In this document: piece after piece, positions 26,904-36,540 of the stretch | Layout: every line of letters begins with the position of its first letter | How positions within the stretch are numbered: position 1 is the first letter of the stretch | Origin: Pseudomonadota bacterium | GTDB taxonomy: Bacteria; Pseudomonadota; Gammaproteobacteria; Steroidobacterales; Steroidobacteraceae | Assembly (NCBI GenBank): GCA_021805865.1 | Contig: JAJZDX010000019.1 | Span: 1-64,000 of the forward strand | DNA: 64,000 nucleotides | Direction: 5' to 3' | Notes under the pieces: generated by a model | What the model was told of the DNA's origin: nothing | Databases searched by the model: none | The model's input: the letters and a program-made list of their open reading frames with translations, nothing else | Program-made: the position numbers and the translations under genes

Positions 26904-28118
26904 TCAGTGAATCAGATCATCCATTCGGAAGATCGGCAGCAGCATTGCAAAAACGATGCCCATCACGAAAAGTCCCATCACCACGATCAACATCGGCCCC
27001 AGGAGCCCGACCATGGCCGCCATGAGGGCATCGAGCTCCCGATCCTGGCTGTCGGCGGCCTGGGCAAGCATGGCCTCGAGCTCCCCGCTCGACTCCCCGC
27101 TCGAAATGAGATGAATGGTCATGGGTGGAAAGAGGCGGCTCACCCCGAGGGAGCGGCCGATGGGGGCGCCCTCGCGCACTCTCTCGGCCGCCTCGAGCAC
27201 CGCATCACGCATCGGCAGGCTCGTCACCACCTCCCCCGAGATGCGCAGCGCCTCGAGCACCGGCACGGAGCTCGCCGAGAGAATGCTGAAGGTGCGGGTG
27301 AAGCGGGCGGTGTTGAAGCCGCGCACCAGCTTGCCGGCGAGCGGCAGCCGAAGCACCAGGCGGTGGAAGCGGCGGCGGGCGCGCGGGTCGCGCAGCCAGC
27401 GCCTGAACAGGATCACCGCGAGGACCGCAGCGATCACGAGCCACAGGACGTACTCGCGCAGGAAGTGGCTGGTGTCGATCAGCATCCGGGTGATGAGCGG
27501 CAGCTTCGCCTTGCTCGCCTCGAACACCGCGATCACCTTGGGCACCACCCACGTGAGCAGCGCCGCGACGATGACGAAGCACATCACGGTGAGCACGATC
27601 GGATAGAGCATCGCCGCCAGGATCTTCTGTCGGATCTGCTCGCGGCTCTCGGTGTACTCCGCGAGCCGCTCGAGCACGCTGTCGAGGTGGCCGGCCTGCT
27701 CGCCGGCTGCGACCGTGGCGTGGTAGATCTCCGGGAACACGCGCGGAAACTCGGCGAGCCCGTCGGCGAGCGTATGACCCTCCATCACCTTCGAGCGCAC
27801 CCCGAGGAGGATGCTCTGCACGCGCGGCTTCTCGGTCTGCTGGGAGACGGCGAGGAGCGATTCCTCGAGCGGCAGTCCGGCGCGCACCAGTGTGGCGAGC
27901 TGGCGGGTGAGCAAGGTCACATCGGCCGGGGAGACGCGACGGATGGGGCTGAACGCATTCTGGCGGCCGGCCTCCTTCTGGGCCACCTCGCTCACGGCCA
28001 CCGGCAGAAGCGCGCGCTCGCGCAGGAGCTGGCGGATGTGCCGCGGCGTGTCGCCCTCCAGGATCCCCTTGCATTCCTTGCCGGCGGCATCGAGTGCGGT
28101 GTATTCGAACGCGCCCAT
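26904..28118 (-). CDS. gspF: Type II secretion inner-membrane platform protein GspF
   Basis: 404 residues, with two T2SSF domains. The N-terminus (MGAFEYTALDAAGKECKGILE) is canonical. LTRQLATLVRAGLPLEESL and TFSILSASSVPVLEALRIS mark the two homologous repeats. Membrane segments are at about residues 168-200, 222-242 and 375-398. It recruits GspE and supports pseudopilus assembly. It is the last gene of this gsp cluster; no gspG-K follows. Confidence 0.95.
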   Translation of the reverse strand: MGAFEYTALDAAGKECKGILEGDTPRHIRQLLRERALLPVAVSEVAQKEAGRQNAFSPIRRVSPADVTLLTRQLATLVRAGLPLEESLLAVSQQTEKPRVQSILLGVRSKVMEGHTLADGLAEFPRVFPEIYHATVAAGEQAGHLDSVLERLAEYTESREQIRQKILAAMLYPIVLTVMCFVIVAALLTWVVPKVIAVFEASKAKLPLITRMLIDTSHFLREYVLWLVIAAVLAVILFRRWLRDPRARRRFHRLVLRLPLAGKLVRGFNTARFTRTFSILSASSVPVLEALRISGEVVTSLPMRDAVLEAAERVREGAPIGRSLGVSRLFPPMTIHLISSGESSGELEAMLAQAADSQDRELDALMAAMVGLLGPMLIVVMGLFVMGIVFAMLLPIFRMDDLIH

Positions 28119-28121
28119 GGG

Positions 28122-29636
28122 CTAATCCTCCCTCGTCACCCTGAGCACTTCCTCGAGGGTCGTCTCGCCGCGCAGGATCTTGGCGCGGCCGTCCTCACGG
28201 ATCGAGGGCGTCGTGAGCCGCGCGTGATGCTCGATGTCCTGCTCGCTTGCCCCATCATGGATCATGGTGCGCAGCTTCTCATCGACCATGATGAGCTCAT
28301 AGATCCCCGAGCGGCCCCGGTACCCGCCCGCGACATCCCGTCCCGGCCGGAAAAGGAGGGGCGAGGGCTCCCCGGCAGGCACGTTGAGCAGGCGCCGCTC
28401 GGTCTCCCCCGCCTCGAAGGGTTGCTTGGTCTCGGGGGTGAGCACCCGCACCAGGCGCTGCGCGAGCACGCCGATCAGGCTCGAGGAGAGCAGGAACGGC
28501 TCGATGCCCATGTCGCGCAGCCGCGTGACCGCGCCCGCGGCGGTGTTGGTGTGCAGGGTCGAGAGCACCAGATGTCCGGTGAGGCTCGCCTGCACCGCGA
28601 TCTGCGCGGTCTCGAGGTCGCGGATCTCCCCGATCATGACCACGTCGGGGTCCTGGCGCAGGATCGCCCTCAGGCCCCGCGCGAAGGTCATCTCGACCTT
28701 GGTGTTCACCTGGGTCTGGCCGATGCCGTCGATGTAGTACTCGATCGGGTCCTCCACGGTCATGATGTTGCGCGTGTGGTCGTTCAGGCGCTCGAGCGCG
28801 GCGTAGAGCGTGGTCGTCTTGCCCGAGCCGGTCGGGCCGGTGACGAGCAGGATCCCGTGCGGCTTGTGGATCAGCTCATCGATCAGCGATTCGGTCCTGG
28901 GGTTCATGCCGAGGGCGGTGAGCTCGAGGCGGCCGGCCTGCTTGTCGAGGATACGCAGCACCACGCGCTCGCCGTAGCCGGCGGGAATGGTCGAGACGCG
29001 CACATCGACCGCGCGCCCGGCGACTCGCAGGCTGATGCGCCCGTCCTGGGGGAGGCGCTTCTCGGCGATGTCGAGCTTGGCCATCACCTTCACGCGCGAG
29101 ACCACGAGCGGGGCCACGGCGCGCTTCGCCTGCAGCACCTCTCGCAGCACCCCATCGACACGGAAGCGCACCACCAGCCGGTTCTCGAACGACTCGATGT
29201 GGATGTCCGAGGCGTTCTCCTTCACCGCCTGGGTGAGCACGGCATTGATCAGGCGGATGATGGGCGCATCGTCGTCGCTGTCGAGCAGGTCCGCCTGCTC
29301 GGGCAGCTCCTGAGCGAGGTGGGCGAGGTCCTCGGTCTCGTTCCAGCCCTCCACCGCCTGTATGGCATCGGAGCCGGCCTCGTACACCTGGCGCAGCAAC
29401 CGGTCGAATTCCCCCTCGGACACGCGCATCAGGCGCAGCGGCCGGCCGAGGAAGCGGCGCGCCTCGGCGAGCGCGAGCGGCGAGGCGTGCTCGCGGTAGA
29501 CGCACTCTGCGCCATGCTCGGTGAGGTCCCTCACCAGCACCCCGTGGCGCTTGGCGAAGGCAAAGGGCAGCCGCGGCGGCGCGGCGGTCGGCGCGGCGGG
29601 CGGCGCGGTCTGCTCGATGGGGCTCGGCTCGCTCAC
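28122..29636 (-). CDS. gspE: Type II secretion ATPase GspE (without the zinc tetracysteine)
   Basis: Cytoplasmic hexameric ATPase, 504 residues, GTG start overlapping the gspD stop (GTGA). Walker A is [18 protein letters not shown]. The Asp box and Walker B region is [19 protein letters not shown], and the His box is [13 protein letters not shown]. The usual CxxC-Nn-CxxC zinc module is gone: the first pair reads LTPETKQPF and the second [17 protein letters not shown]. No Cys is found in that stretch. The rest of the catalytic domain looks intact. Confidence 0.95.
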   Translation of the reverse strand: MSEPSPIEQTAPPAAPTAAPPRLPFAFAKRHGVLVRDLTEHGAECVYREHASPLALAEARRFLGRPLRLMRVSEGEFDRLLRQVYEAGSDAIQAVEGWNETEDLAHLAQELPEQADLLDSDDDAPIIRLINAVLTQAVKENASDIHIESFENRLVVRFRVDGVLREVLQAKRAVAPLVVSRVKVMAKLDIAEKRLPQDGRISLRVAGRAVDVRVSTIPAGYGERVVLRILDKQAGRLELTALGMNPRTESLIDELIHKPHGILLVTGPTGSGKTTTLYAALERLNDHTRNIMTVEDPIEYYIDGIGQTQVNTKVEMTFARGLRAILRQDPDVVMIGEIRDLETAQIAVQASLTGHLVLSTLHTNTAAGAVTRLRDMGIEPFLLSSSLIGVLAQRLVRVLTPETKQPFEAGETERRLLNVPAGEPSPLLFRPGRDVAGGYRGRSGIYELIMVDEKLRTMIHDGASEQDIEHHARLTTPSIREDGRAKILRGETTLEEVLRVTRED

Positions 29637-31654
29637 GGCTGCGGGGGGGCTTTGAGGGGGACGCCCGGCTTCGGCTGCCGCTCGGCCGCGTGGGCGGCGC
29701 TCTTGCGGGTCGGGGCGGGCAGAGGCGGCAGGTGCGGGCGCGGCTCCCCGTAGAGCAGCGGCGGGAAGCTCGCCGGCGGGATGCTGTTTTCCTGCCGGCG
29801 CATGTAGTTGTAGGTGCGCCCGCTCTCATAGGCGGCCTCGCGCTGGTTGCGCAGGATGGTCGGCTTGATGAAGATCATCAGGTTGTTGCGCGTGGAGCTG
29901 TCGTTGCGCGCCTTGAACAGCCACCCGAGGAGCGGAATGTCGGCGATGTACGGCACGTTGTTGTGGGAGAAGTTCTGGTCGTGCTGGATCAGGCCGCCGA
30001 GCACCACGATGCCGCCGTTCTGGATCAGCACATTCGTGGTGATGCTGCGCTTGCTGGTCGTGGGATCGGTCTGGGAGAAGGCGGTGGTGGCCGGCTCGAG
30101 GCTCGAGCTCTCGACCGAGATCTTCAGCATCACCGCGCTGCCGTGCGCCGAGATGGTCGGGGTCACCTTGAGGATGGTGCCCACCTCCATCGTCTGCACG
30201 GTCTGAAAGGGGGTCACCGTGCCGCTCGTCACGGTGGAGGCGTTGGTGTACTGGCCGCTGACGAACGGCACCTCCTGCACCACCTTGAGCACCGCCTGCT
30301 GGTTGTCCATGGTGGTCGCCGAGGGGGTGTCGAGAATGGTGGTGTCGGCGTTGCCGCGCAGCGCCCGCAGCATGGCCGCGAATGACACGCCGCCGGCGCT
30401 GATCGTGCCGACGCCGAGCGTCGTGCCCTCGAGCAGGGTGTCGCTGAGGGCGCCCGTGCCGGCCTTGGCCGCGGCGATGAGGTCGACGATGCTCGTGTTA
30501 CCGACCGGCTCGACGAAGCTGCCGAGCGGCAGCTTGCTCGTCTGGGAGTAGGCCGCCCAGTTGACGCCGAGGTCGGAGGTCTTGGCGACGTCCACCTCGG
30601 CGAGGATGGCGCGGACCAGCACCTGCGGGCGGCGGATGTCGAGCTTGGCGATGATGCCGAGGACGGTGTGCATCAGCTTCGGCGGCGCGGTGATCACCAG
30701 CGCGTTGTTCTCCGAGTCCGCCCAGACGAGGGCGTTTTTCTCCGCGGCCGCCTGCGGGTTCTTGCCCGTTGCGGCGCCGGCCATCTGCGCGAGCTCGCTC
30801 ATCTGCTCCTTGAGCAGCGGCGCGAGCTTCTTGGCGTTTGCGTAATGCAGATAGACCACGCGGGTGTCGCCGCCGGCGCTCGAGGGCGTGTCGAGCTCGG
30901 CCACCAGCGCGCGGATGCGCAGCCGCTCGGCCGGATCGCCGCTGATCAGCACGCTGTTGGTGCGCTGATCGGCCACCACTTTGAAGGTGCGGCCCATCTG
31001 CGCGGCCGCCTGTCCCTGATAGAGCTGGTTGACCACGTTCACGACCTGGTTGGCCGAGGCGTTCTGCAGCCGCATGACGTCGACGCCCTGGTCGCCCACC
31101 GTGTCGATGCGGTGGATGATCCTCATCATCCGGTGAACGTTGCTCGCGCGGTCGGAGATGATCAGGATGTTGGACGGGGGGTAGGCGGCGAGATGGCCCC
31201 ACTCCGGGATCATCGGCCGCAGGATCGGCACCAGCTCCGCCGCGCTCACGTTCTTCACCGGGATCACCTGGGTGACGATCTCATCGGAGGTCGGGCTCAC
31301 CTCCTTCGGCAGGGTGATCGAGTGCATCACGCGCTCATCCGCGTTCGGCACGATCTTGACGATGTTGTGAGCGGACTGCACCGCGATGTAGCCGTACACC
31401 TGCAGGATGGAGAGGAACGCCTGGTAGAACGCCGGCGGGGACAGCGGCGTCGAGGAGTACATCGTGACCTGGGCGTTGACGCGCGGGTCGAGGATGATGT
31501 CCTTGCCGGTCACGATGCTGACCGCCTCGGCGATCTTGCGGATGGAGGTGTTCCGGAAGTTGGGCGTGATGTCCGCCGCGTTCGGCGTGGCCGCCTGGCA
31601 CAGCAGGGGCGCGAGCGCGAGCAGGCAGCAGGCGAACGAGCGGAAACCTTTCAC
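29633..31654 (-). CDS. gspD: Type II secretion outer-membrane secretin GspD
   Basis: Forms the outer-membrane channel. It is 673 residues with a signal peptide ([21 protein letters not shown]). The N0 domain ([15 protein letters not shown]), N1-N3 domains ([38 protein letters not shown]) and C-terminal secretin domain ([31 protein letters not shown]) are in order. The last 60 residues are Pro-rich. It is separated from gspC by 15 bases. Confidence 0.96.
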   Translation of the reverse strand: MKGFRSFACCLLALAPLLCQAATPNAADITPNFRNTSIRKIAEAVSIVTGKDIILDPRVNAQVTMYSSTPLSPPAFYQAFLSILQVYGYIAVQSAHNIVKIVPNADERVMHSITLPKEVSPTSDEIVTQVIPVKNVSAAELVPILRPMIPEWGHLAAYPPSNILIISDRASNVHRMMRIIHRIDTVGDQGVDVMRLQNASANQVVNVVNQLYQGQAAAQMGRTFKVVADQRTNSVLISGDPAERLRIRALVAELDTPSSAGGDTRVVYLHYANAKKLAPLLKEQMSELAQMAGAATGKNPQAAAEKNALVWADSENNALVITAPPKLMHTVLGIIAKLDIRRPQVLVRAILAEVDVAKTSDLGVNWAAYSQTSKLPLGSFVEPVGNTSIVDLIAAAKAGTGALSDTLLEGTTLGVGTISAGGVSFAAMLRALRGNADTTILDTPSATTMDNQQAVLKVVQEVPFVSGQYTNASTVTSGTVTPFQTVQTMEVGTILKVTPTISAHGSAVMLKISVESSSLEPATTAFSQTDPTTSKRSITTNVLIQNGGIVVLGGLIQHDQNFSHNNVPYIADIPLLGWLFKARNDSSTRNNLMIFIKPTILRNQREAAYESGRTYNYMRRQENSIPPASFPPLLYGEPRPHLPPLPAPTRKSAAHAAERQPKPGVPLKAPPQP

Positions 31655-31669
31655 TCGATGACTCCTCCG

Positions 31670-32629
31670 TCAGAGGGGGTTGGGGTGTTGGGTCGGCCAG
31701 AGGGGCGGGGAGGGCGCCGCCGCGGCGCCCGCGGCGCGGTTGAGCGATTGTGCGGCCTGCTCGACCTGGGCGAGGTTCAGCGTGAGCGTCCTTTCGCGGC
31801 CCGCGCGCAGCACGGTGACGGTCGCCTGGCTCGATGAGCCGAGGGTGCCGAGGATCTGCTGGTCCTGCGCCGGATCATTGAGCGGGGTGCCGTTGATGGC
31901 CATCACCAGGTCCCCGGGCTTCAGTCCGAGCTGCTCGAAGGCCTGCGGGTCATTCCCCGGATACACCCGGTAGCCGAGCTGCTTGCCGCCCGAGAACACC
32001 GGCTCCGGGCGCAGCAGGTCGGCCACGATGCTCGGCCGGCGTGCCACCAGCTCGCGCATGCGCGCCACGAACATCGGCGAGGTCATCGGGGAGGCCGGCA
32101 GGCTCGCCTGCAGGGGCGCCGCCGCGCCCAGGGCCTGCCGAGGCAGCGCCAAGGATCGCAGTCGTCCGTTGCGCTCGAGCAATACCTTCTGGCGCAGCAC
32201 CGCATCGAGGCGGGCACCGCCGGGGATGCTGTCGCCAACCTCGTACACCTTGGCCGTCTGCGCGCTCGGTCCTAGGATGGCCATGCCGGCGCGCGGATCG
32301 TCGGCGGCAATCACCCCCGTCAGCACCAGGGGAAGGTCCGTGCGGGGCGCATCGGCGCCCGCCACGCCGGCGCCGAGCGGGGCCTGGCCGAAGAGGTGGC
32401 TGTGGAGGATGTCCGCGACGTGCACGGACTGCCCATGAGGATGCCACGGCGCGCTCAAGGCGGACGGGGGCGGCGCGCCGGCGCCGGCGAGATCCGTCAC
32501 GATGACGGCCGCCTGAGCGGCGAGGGCGAGGGCGAGGGCCCCGGCGGCAATGGCCGGTCCACGGCTTGCCAGCAGGGCGCTCCAGTGCTCCCCCCCCCGG
32601 AGTCCCTCGAGCCAGGACGCGGTGCTCAT
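31670..32629 (-). CDS. gspC: Type II secretion protein GspC
   Basis: Links the inner-membrane platform to the secretin. 319 residues: one N-terminal membrane helix (about 27-50), the homology region ([14 protein letters not shown] and [21 protein letters not shown]) and a C-terminal PDZ domain ([32 protein letters not shown]). It heads the C-D-E-F cluster. The promoter lies so close to ATG that the message may be leaderless. Confidence 0.93.
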   Translation of the reverse strand: MSTASWLEGLRGGEHWSALLASRGPAIAAGALALALAAQAAVIVTDLAGAGAPPPSALSAPWHPHGQSVHVADILHSHLFGQAPLGAGVAGADAPRTDLPLVLTGVIAADDPRAGMAILGPSAQTAKVYEVGDSIPGGARLDAVLRQKVLLERNGRLRSLALPRQALGAAAPLQASLPASPMTSPMFVARMRELVARRPSIVADLLRPEPVFSGGKQLGYRVYPGNDPQAFEQLGLKPGDLVMAINGTPLNDPAQDQQILGTLGSSSQATVTVLRAGRERTLTLNLAQVEQAAQSLNRAAGAAAAPSPPLWPTQHPNPL

Positions 32630-32635
32630 ACAATA

Positions 32636-32665
32636 ATCATAGGGAGCGGACGATTATGCTCTCAA
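32636..32665 (-). promoter_or_regulatory. Promoter of the gspC-D-E-F operon
   Basis: On the minus strand TTGAGA (32665-32660), an 18-base spacer and TATGAT (32641-32636) form a good sigma70-type promoter. Only six bases (tattgt) separate the -10 from the gspC ATG, and no Shine-Dalgarno fits in between. Confidence 0.65.
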
Positions 32666-32734
32666 GCGACTGTTTCACAAAGGGGAGCCGTCATGCTTGC
32701 CCGACACGCCATCATGCCCGATCGGCGGATAGAC

Positions 32735-32763
32735 TTGTGTTGCGGATTGTGGCTACCTATAAA
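32735..32763 (+). promoter_or_regulatory. Promoter of clpS
   Basis: TTGTGT (32735-32740), a 17-base spacer and TATAAA (32758-32763) lie directly before clpS. The start point would fall at or next to the ATG at 32770, again suggesting a leaderless or very short-leader message. Confidence 0.6.
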
Positions 32764-32769
32764 GAGCCT

Positions 32770-33090
32770 ATGTCCGATCCCCATCCTACCCGTCCCGATA
32801 CCGGGGTTCTCGTCGAGGAGGCGCGGCCCGAGGTCAAACCTCCGCCTCTGTACCGGGTGGTGCTGCTCAACGACGACTACACCCCGATGGATTTTGTCGT
32901 CGATGTGCTGGAAAAGTTCTTCAGCCTCGACCGTCCTACGGCCACGCGTATCATGCTCGAAGTGCACACCCAGGGTAAGGGGGTTTGCGGGGTATTCACC
33001 TTCGAGATCGCGGAAACCAAAGTCGCCCAGGTAACCACCTATGCGCGGGACAACCAGCACCCGCTCATGTGTACACTGGAAGAGGCCTGA
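32770..33090 (+). CDS. clpS: Clp protease adaptor ClpS
   Basis: 106 residues, the same as E. coli ClpS. It binds N-degron substrates and delivers them to ClpAP. The core [20 protein letters not shown] holds the Asn-Asp pair that grips the substrate N-terminus; the conserved His is in LEVHTQGKG; the end [10 protein letters not shown] is typical. clpA follows 19 bases after the stop, and aat (which creates N-degrons) is 3 kb away. Confidence 0.96.
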   Translation: MSDPHPTRPDTGVLVEEARPEVKPPPLYRVVLLNDDYTPMDFVVDVLEKFFSLDRPTATRIMLEVHTQGKGVCGVFTFEIAETKVAQVTTYARDNQHPLMCTLEEA

Positions 33091-33109
33091 TTGGCAGGAG
33101 GCGCATACC

Positions 33110-35368
33110 GTGCTGTCCAACGAGCTTGAATACTGTCTCAACGACGCGTTTCACCAGGCGCGGGAAGCCCGTCACGAGTACCTCACCGTCGAGCATCTGC
33201 TGCTTGCCGTGCTCGATACGCCCAAGGTGCGAGAGATCCTGCGCGCCTGCGGCGCAGATCTCGCCCAGATGCGCCAGGAGCTGAAGGACCATATCGATCA
33301 GTCGACGCCCAAGGTCTCCGAGGGCACCGAACGGGAAGTGCAGCCGACGCTCGGCTTTCAGCGCGTGCTGCAGCGGGCGGTGTTTCACGTGCAGTCGAGC
33401 GGGCGCAAGGAAGTCGGGGTGGCGAACGTGCTGGTCGCCATCTTCAGCGAGAAGCAGAGCCACGCGGTCTTCCTGCTCAACCGCCAGCACGTCACCCGAC
33501 TCGATGTGGTCAACTACATCTCGCACGGGCTCTCGAAGCTCGCCGAGGAGAAAGGCGCCGAGGAGACGCAGGGGGAGGAGCGGGAGGAGGGCGGCAGCGC
33601 GCTCGAGAAGTACGCCACCAACCTGAACCGCCTCGCCCAGCAGGGGCGCATCGATCCGCTCATCGGGCGCAAGCTCGAGGTTGAGCGCACGATCGAGATT
33701 CTCTGCCGCCGCCGCAAGAACAACCCCCTGTACGTCGGGGAGGCCGGGGTGGGCAAGACCGCCATCGCCGAGGGCCTGGCCCGGCTCATCGTGGAGAGCC
33801 AGGTGCCCGAGGTACTCAACGACTGCACGATCTTCGCGCTCGACATGGGGGCGCTGATCGCCGGCACGAAGTACCGGGGTGATTTCGAGAAGCGCTTGAA
33901 AGGGGTGATCACGGAGCTGAAGAAGATCCCCGGGGCGATCCTGTTCATCGACGAGATCCACACCGTGATCGGCGCCGGAGCGGCCTCGGGCGGGGTGATG
34001 GACGCCTCGAATCTGATCAAGCCCGTGCTCACGAACGGGGAGATCCGCTGCATCGGCTCGACCACCTACCAGGAATACCGCGGCATCTTCGAGAAGGATC
34101 ACGCGCTCGCGCGGCGCTTCCAGAAGATCGATGTCACCGAGCCTTCGGTGGCCGAGACGGTGGAGATCCTCCTCGGGCTCAAGGCGCGCTTCGAGGAGCA
34201 TCACGGCATCACCTACACGGCCGAGGCGCTCAAGGCGGCCGCCGAGCTTGCCGCACGGCACATCAACGAGCGCCATCTGCCCGACAAGGCGATCGACGTG
34301 GTGGACGAGGCCGGCGCCCGCCAGCGCCTGAAGCCGCTCACCGAGCGCGCCAACGCGATCGATGTCGGCCACATCGAGGAAGTGGTGGCACGCATGGCGC
34401 GCATCCCGCCGAAGAGCGTCTCGACCTCGGACCGGGAGATCCTGAAGAGCCTCGAGCGCAACTTGAAGCTCGTGATCTTCGGCCAGGACCGGGCGATCGA
34501 GGCGCTCTCCTCGGCCATCAAGATGGCCCGCTCAGGGCTCGGCGATCAGAGAAAGCCGGTCGGCAGCTTCCTCTTCGCAGGCCCCACCGGGGTCGGCAAG
34601 ACCGAAGTCACCCGCCAGCTCGCCATCGCGCTCGGAGTGGAGTTCCTGCGTTTCGACATGTCGGAATACATGGAGCGGCACACGGTCTCGAGGCTGATCG
34701 GCGCGCCTCCCGGGTACGTCGGCTTCGACCAGGGGGGGCTGCTCACCGAGGCCGTCACCAAGCATCCGCACTGCGTGCTGCTGCTCGATGAGATCGAGAA
34801 GGCCCATCCCGACGTGTTCAACCTGCTGCTGCAGGTGATGGACCACGGCACGCTCACCGACAACAACGGGCGCAAGGCCGATTTCCGCCACGTCATCATC
34901 GTCATGACGACCAATGCCGGGGCGCAGGAGATGGCGCGCCCCTCGATCGGCTTCACCCACCAGGACAACGCGAGCGATGCCATGGAGGCCATCCGGCGCC
35001 TGTTCACCCCGGAGTTCCGCAACCGCCTGGATGCCGTCATCCAGTTCTCGAGTCTCGATCCGCACACCATCGAGCGGGTGGTCGACAAGCTGATCCTCGA
35101 GGTCGAGATGCAGCTCGAGCAGAAGGGCGTGTCGATCGTGCTCGATGATGCGGCCCGGCGCTGGATCGCCGAGAAGGGCTATGACCCCAAGATGGGCGCG
35201 CGGCCGATGGCGCGCACCCTGCAGGAGCACATCAAGCGCCCGCTCGCCGAGGAGCTGCTCTTTGGCCGCCTGGTGGGCGGCGGACAGGTGCGCGTGTCGG
35301 TGTCGGAGGATGCGGAGCGCCTGGTGCTCGAGTGCACCGCGGCGCAGCAGCCGGAATTGACCGCGTAG
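33110..35368 (+). CDS. clpA: ClpAP unfoldase ClpA
   Basis: AAA+ unfoldase of ClpAP, 752 residues with a GTG start preceded by caggaggcg. The ClpN double repeat occupies about residues 1-145. The first AAA module has GEAGVGKTAIAEG (Walker A) and ILFIDEIHTVIGAG (Walker B). The second has GPTGVGKTEVTRQLA and VLLLDEIEKAHPDVF. The ClpP-docking loop reads RPSIGFTHQDN, with IGF instead of the E. coli IGL. Confidence 0.97.
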   Translation: MLSNELEYCLNDAFHQAREARHEYLTVEHLLLAVLDTPKVREILRACGADLAQMRQELKDHIDQSTPKVSEGTEREVQPTLGFQRVLQRAVFHVQSSGRKEVGVANVLVAIFSEKQSHAVFLLNRQHVTRLDVVNYISHGLSKLAEEKGAEETQGEEREEGGSALEKYATNLNRLAQQGRIDPLIGRKLEVERTIEILCRRRKNNPLYVGEAGVGKTAIAEGLARLIVESQVPEVLNDCTIFALDMGALIAGTKYRGDFEKRLKGVITELKKIPGAILFIDEIHTVIGAGAASGGVMDASNLIKPVLTNGEIRCIGSTTYQEYRGIFEKDHALARRFQKIDVTEPSVAETVEILLGLKARFEEHHGITYTAEALKAAAELAARHINERHLPDKAIDVVDEAGARQRLKPLTERANAIDVGHIEEVVARMARIPPKSVSTSDREILKSLERNLKLVIFGQDRAIEALSSAIKMARSGLGDQRKPVGSFLFAGPTGVGKTEVTRQLAIALGVEFLRFDMSEYMERHTVSRLIGAPPGYVGFDQGGLLTEAVTKHPHCVLLLDEIEKAHPDVFNLLLQVMDHGTLTDNNGRKADFRHVIIVMTTNAGAQEMARPSIGFTHQDNASDAMEAIRRLFTPEFRNRLDAVIQFSSLDPHTIERVVDKLILEVEMQLEQKGVSIVLDDAARRWIAEKGYDPKMGARPMARTLQEHIKRPLAEELLFGRLVGGGQVRVSVSEDAERLVLECTAAQQPELTA

Positions 35369-35504
35369 GTCTCGGGCGGCGGAGTTCCGGAGGGGATTTT
35401 CTGCGCACGCCGCGAACCCTTCCCTGGGGACTCGCGCAAGAGGTCCTGTTCTTCAGCGCCCGGGAAAATCGCTCTTCGGGCGCGTTCCTGCTCCGGGGAT
35501 GATC
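35369..35504. other. Gap between convergent clpA and infA with a GC hairpin
   Basis: GCGCCCG (35456-35462) can pair with CGGGCGC (35477-35483) across a 14-base loop. No U-tract is present. It is a possible termination region for both genes, and nothing else is seen. Confidence 0.35.
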
Positions 35505-35723
35505 TTACCGGCCCCGATAGACGATCCTGCCCTTGGTGAGGTCGTAGGGTGTCATCTCCACGGTGACCTGATCGCCGGTGAGAATGCGGATGTAGTTTTT
35601 ACGCATCTTGCCGGAGATATGCGCCGTGACCACATGGCCGTTCTTGAGCTTCACGCGAAAGGTGGTGTTGGGAAGAGTCTCCACCACCTCGCCCTCCATC
35701 TGAATCGCATCTTCTTTGGACAT
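35505..35723 (-). CDS. infA: Translation initiation factor IF-1
   Basis: 72 residues, the standard length, from [13 protein letters not shown]. The whole protein is an S1-type OB fold ([44 protein letters not shown]). It occludes the ribosomal A site during initiation. infA beside clpA/clpS and aat is a conserved gammaproteobacterial order. Confidence 0.97.
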   Translation of the reverse strand: MSKEDAIQMEGEVVETLPNTTFRVKLKNGHVVTAHISGKMRKNYIRILTGDQVTVEMTPYDLTKGRIVYRGR

Positions 35724-35853
35724 ATGGCCCTTTGCCTCCCGGGGGGCGCGAATTGCAGCACAAAGGGCGCTGGTCTGCAATTTGCAATGCTCCGCGGCGC
35801 CCGCAACGCCCCCTGGAGCGGATTTCCCCGGGCCGGCGCGTGCCTTGATCGGG

Positions 35854-36540
35854 CTACGCGAGCCCGGCCGGCTCGAGCGAGATGAGGCGCGAGAGCAGGG
35901 CTTTGAATTCCGTGCGGGGAATGGGGCGGGCGCCGAGGCCGAGCAGGTGCCGGGAGGGGAGCTGGCAGTCGATCACGGCGATGCGGTTGTGGGGGCACAT
36001 CCTGACGAGGTGGGAGAGGGCGATCTTCGAGCCGTCGCGCTCGGCGCTGAACATGGACTCGCCGAAGAACATCCCGCCCAGCCGCACACCGTAGAGACCG
36101 CCGGCGAGGCGCCCCTCGCGCCGCACTTCGACACTGTGGGCAAAGCCGAGCCGATGCAGCCGCACATAGGCCGCCCGCATCTCGGGAGTGATCCAGGTGC
36201 CGGGGCTGTGCGGCCTCGGTGCCGCGCAGGCGTCGATCACGGCTTCAAAATCTTCGTTTATATTGACCTGGAAGCCTTTGTTTCGAATGGATTTCTCCAG
36301 ACTGCGGCTCCAGTGGAACTCCGTCGGCAGAAGCACGGTGCGCGGATCGGGGGACCACCAGAGGACCGGTTGACCGGGGGAGTACCAGGGGAAGATGCCT
36401 CGCGCATAGGCGGCGATCAGCCGCTCGGGGGACAGATCCCCGCCTGCGGCCAGCAGTCCCGAGGGGTCATCCAAGGCCTGCTCGAGCGGTGGGAACCACT
36501 CCGGGGCGTCCTGGGGGGAGAGCCAGGTGATGGTCTTCAT
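35854..36540 (-). CDS. aat: Leucyl/phenylalanyl-tRNA-protein transferase
   Basis: Adds Leu or Phe to N-terminal Lys/Arg of proteins, making N-degrons that ClpS recognises. 228 residues. Conserved stretches are [26 protein letters not shown], given here as [14 protein letters not shown] and [20 protein letters not shown], and [34 protein letters not shown]. The gene upstream overlaps its start by 4 bases (ATGA). The arginyltransferase gene (ate/bpt) often found between infA and aat in pseudomonads is not here; only 130 bases separate the two. Confidence 0.96.
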   Translation of the reverse strand: MKTITWLSPQDAPEWFPPLEQALDDPSGLLAAGGDLSPERLIAAYARGIFPWYSPGQPVLWWSPDPRTVLLPTEFHWSRSLEKSIRNKGFQVNINEDFEAVIDACAAPRPHSPGTWITPEMRAAYVRLHRLGFAHSVEVRREGRLAGGLYGVRLGGMFFGESMFSAERDGSKIALSHLVRMCPHNRIAVIDCQLPSRHLLGLGARPIPRTEFKALLSRLISLEPAGLA

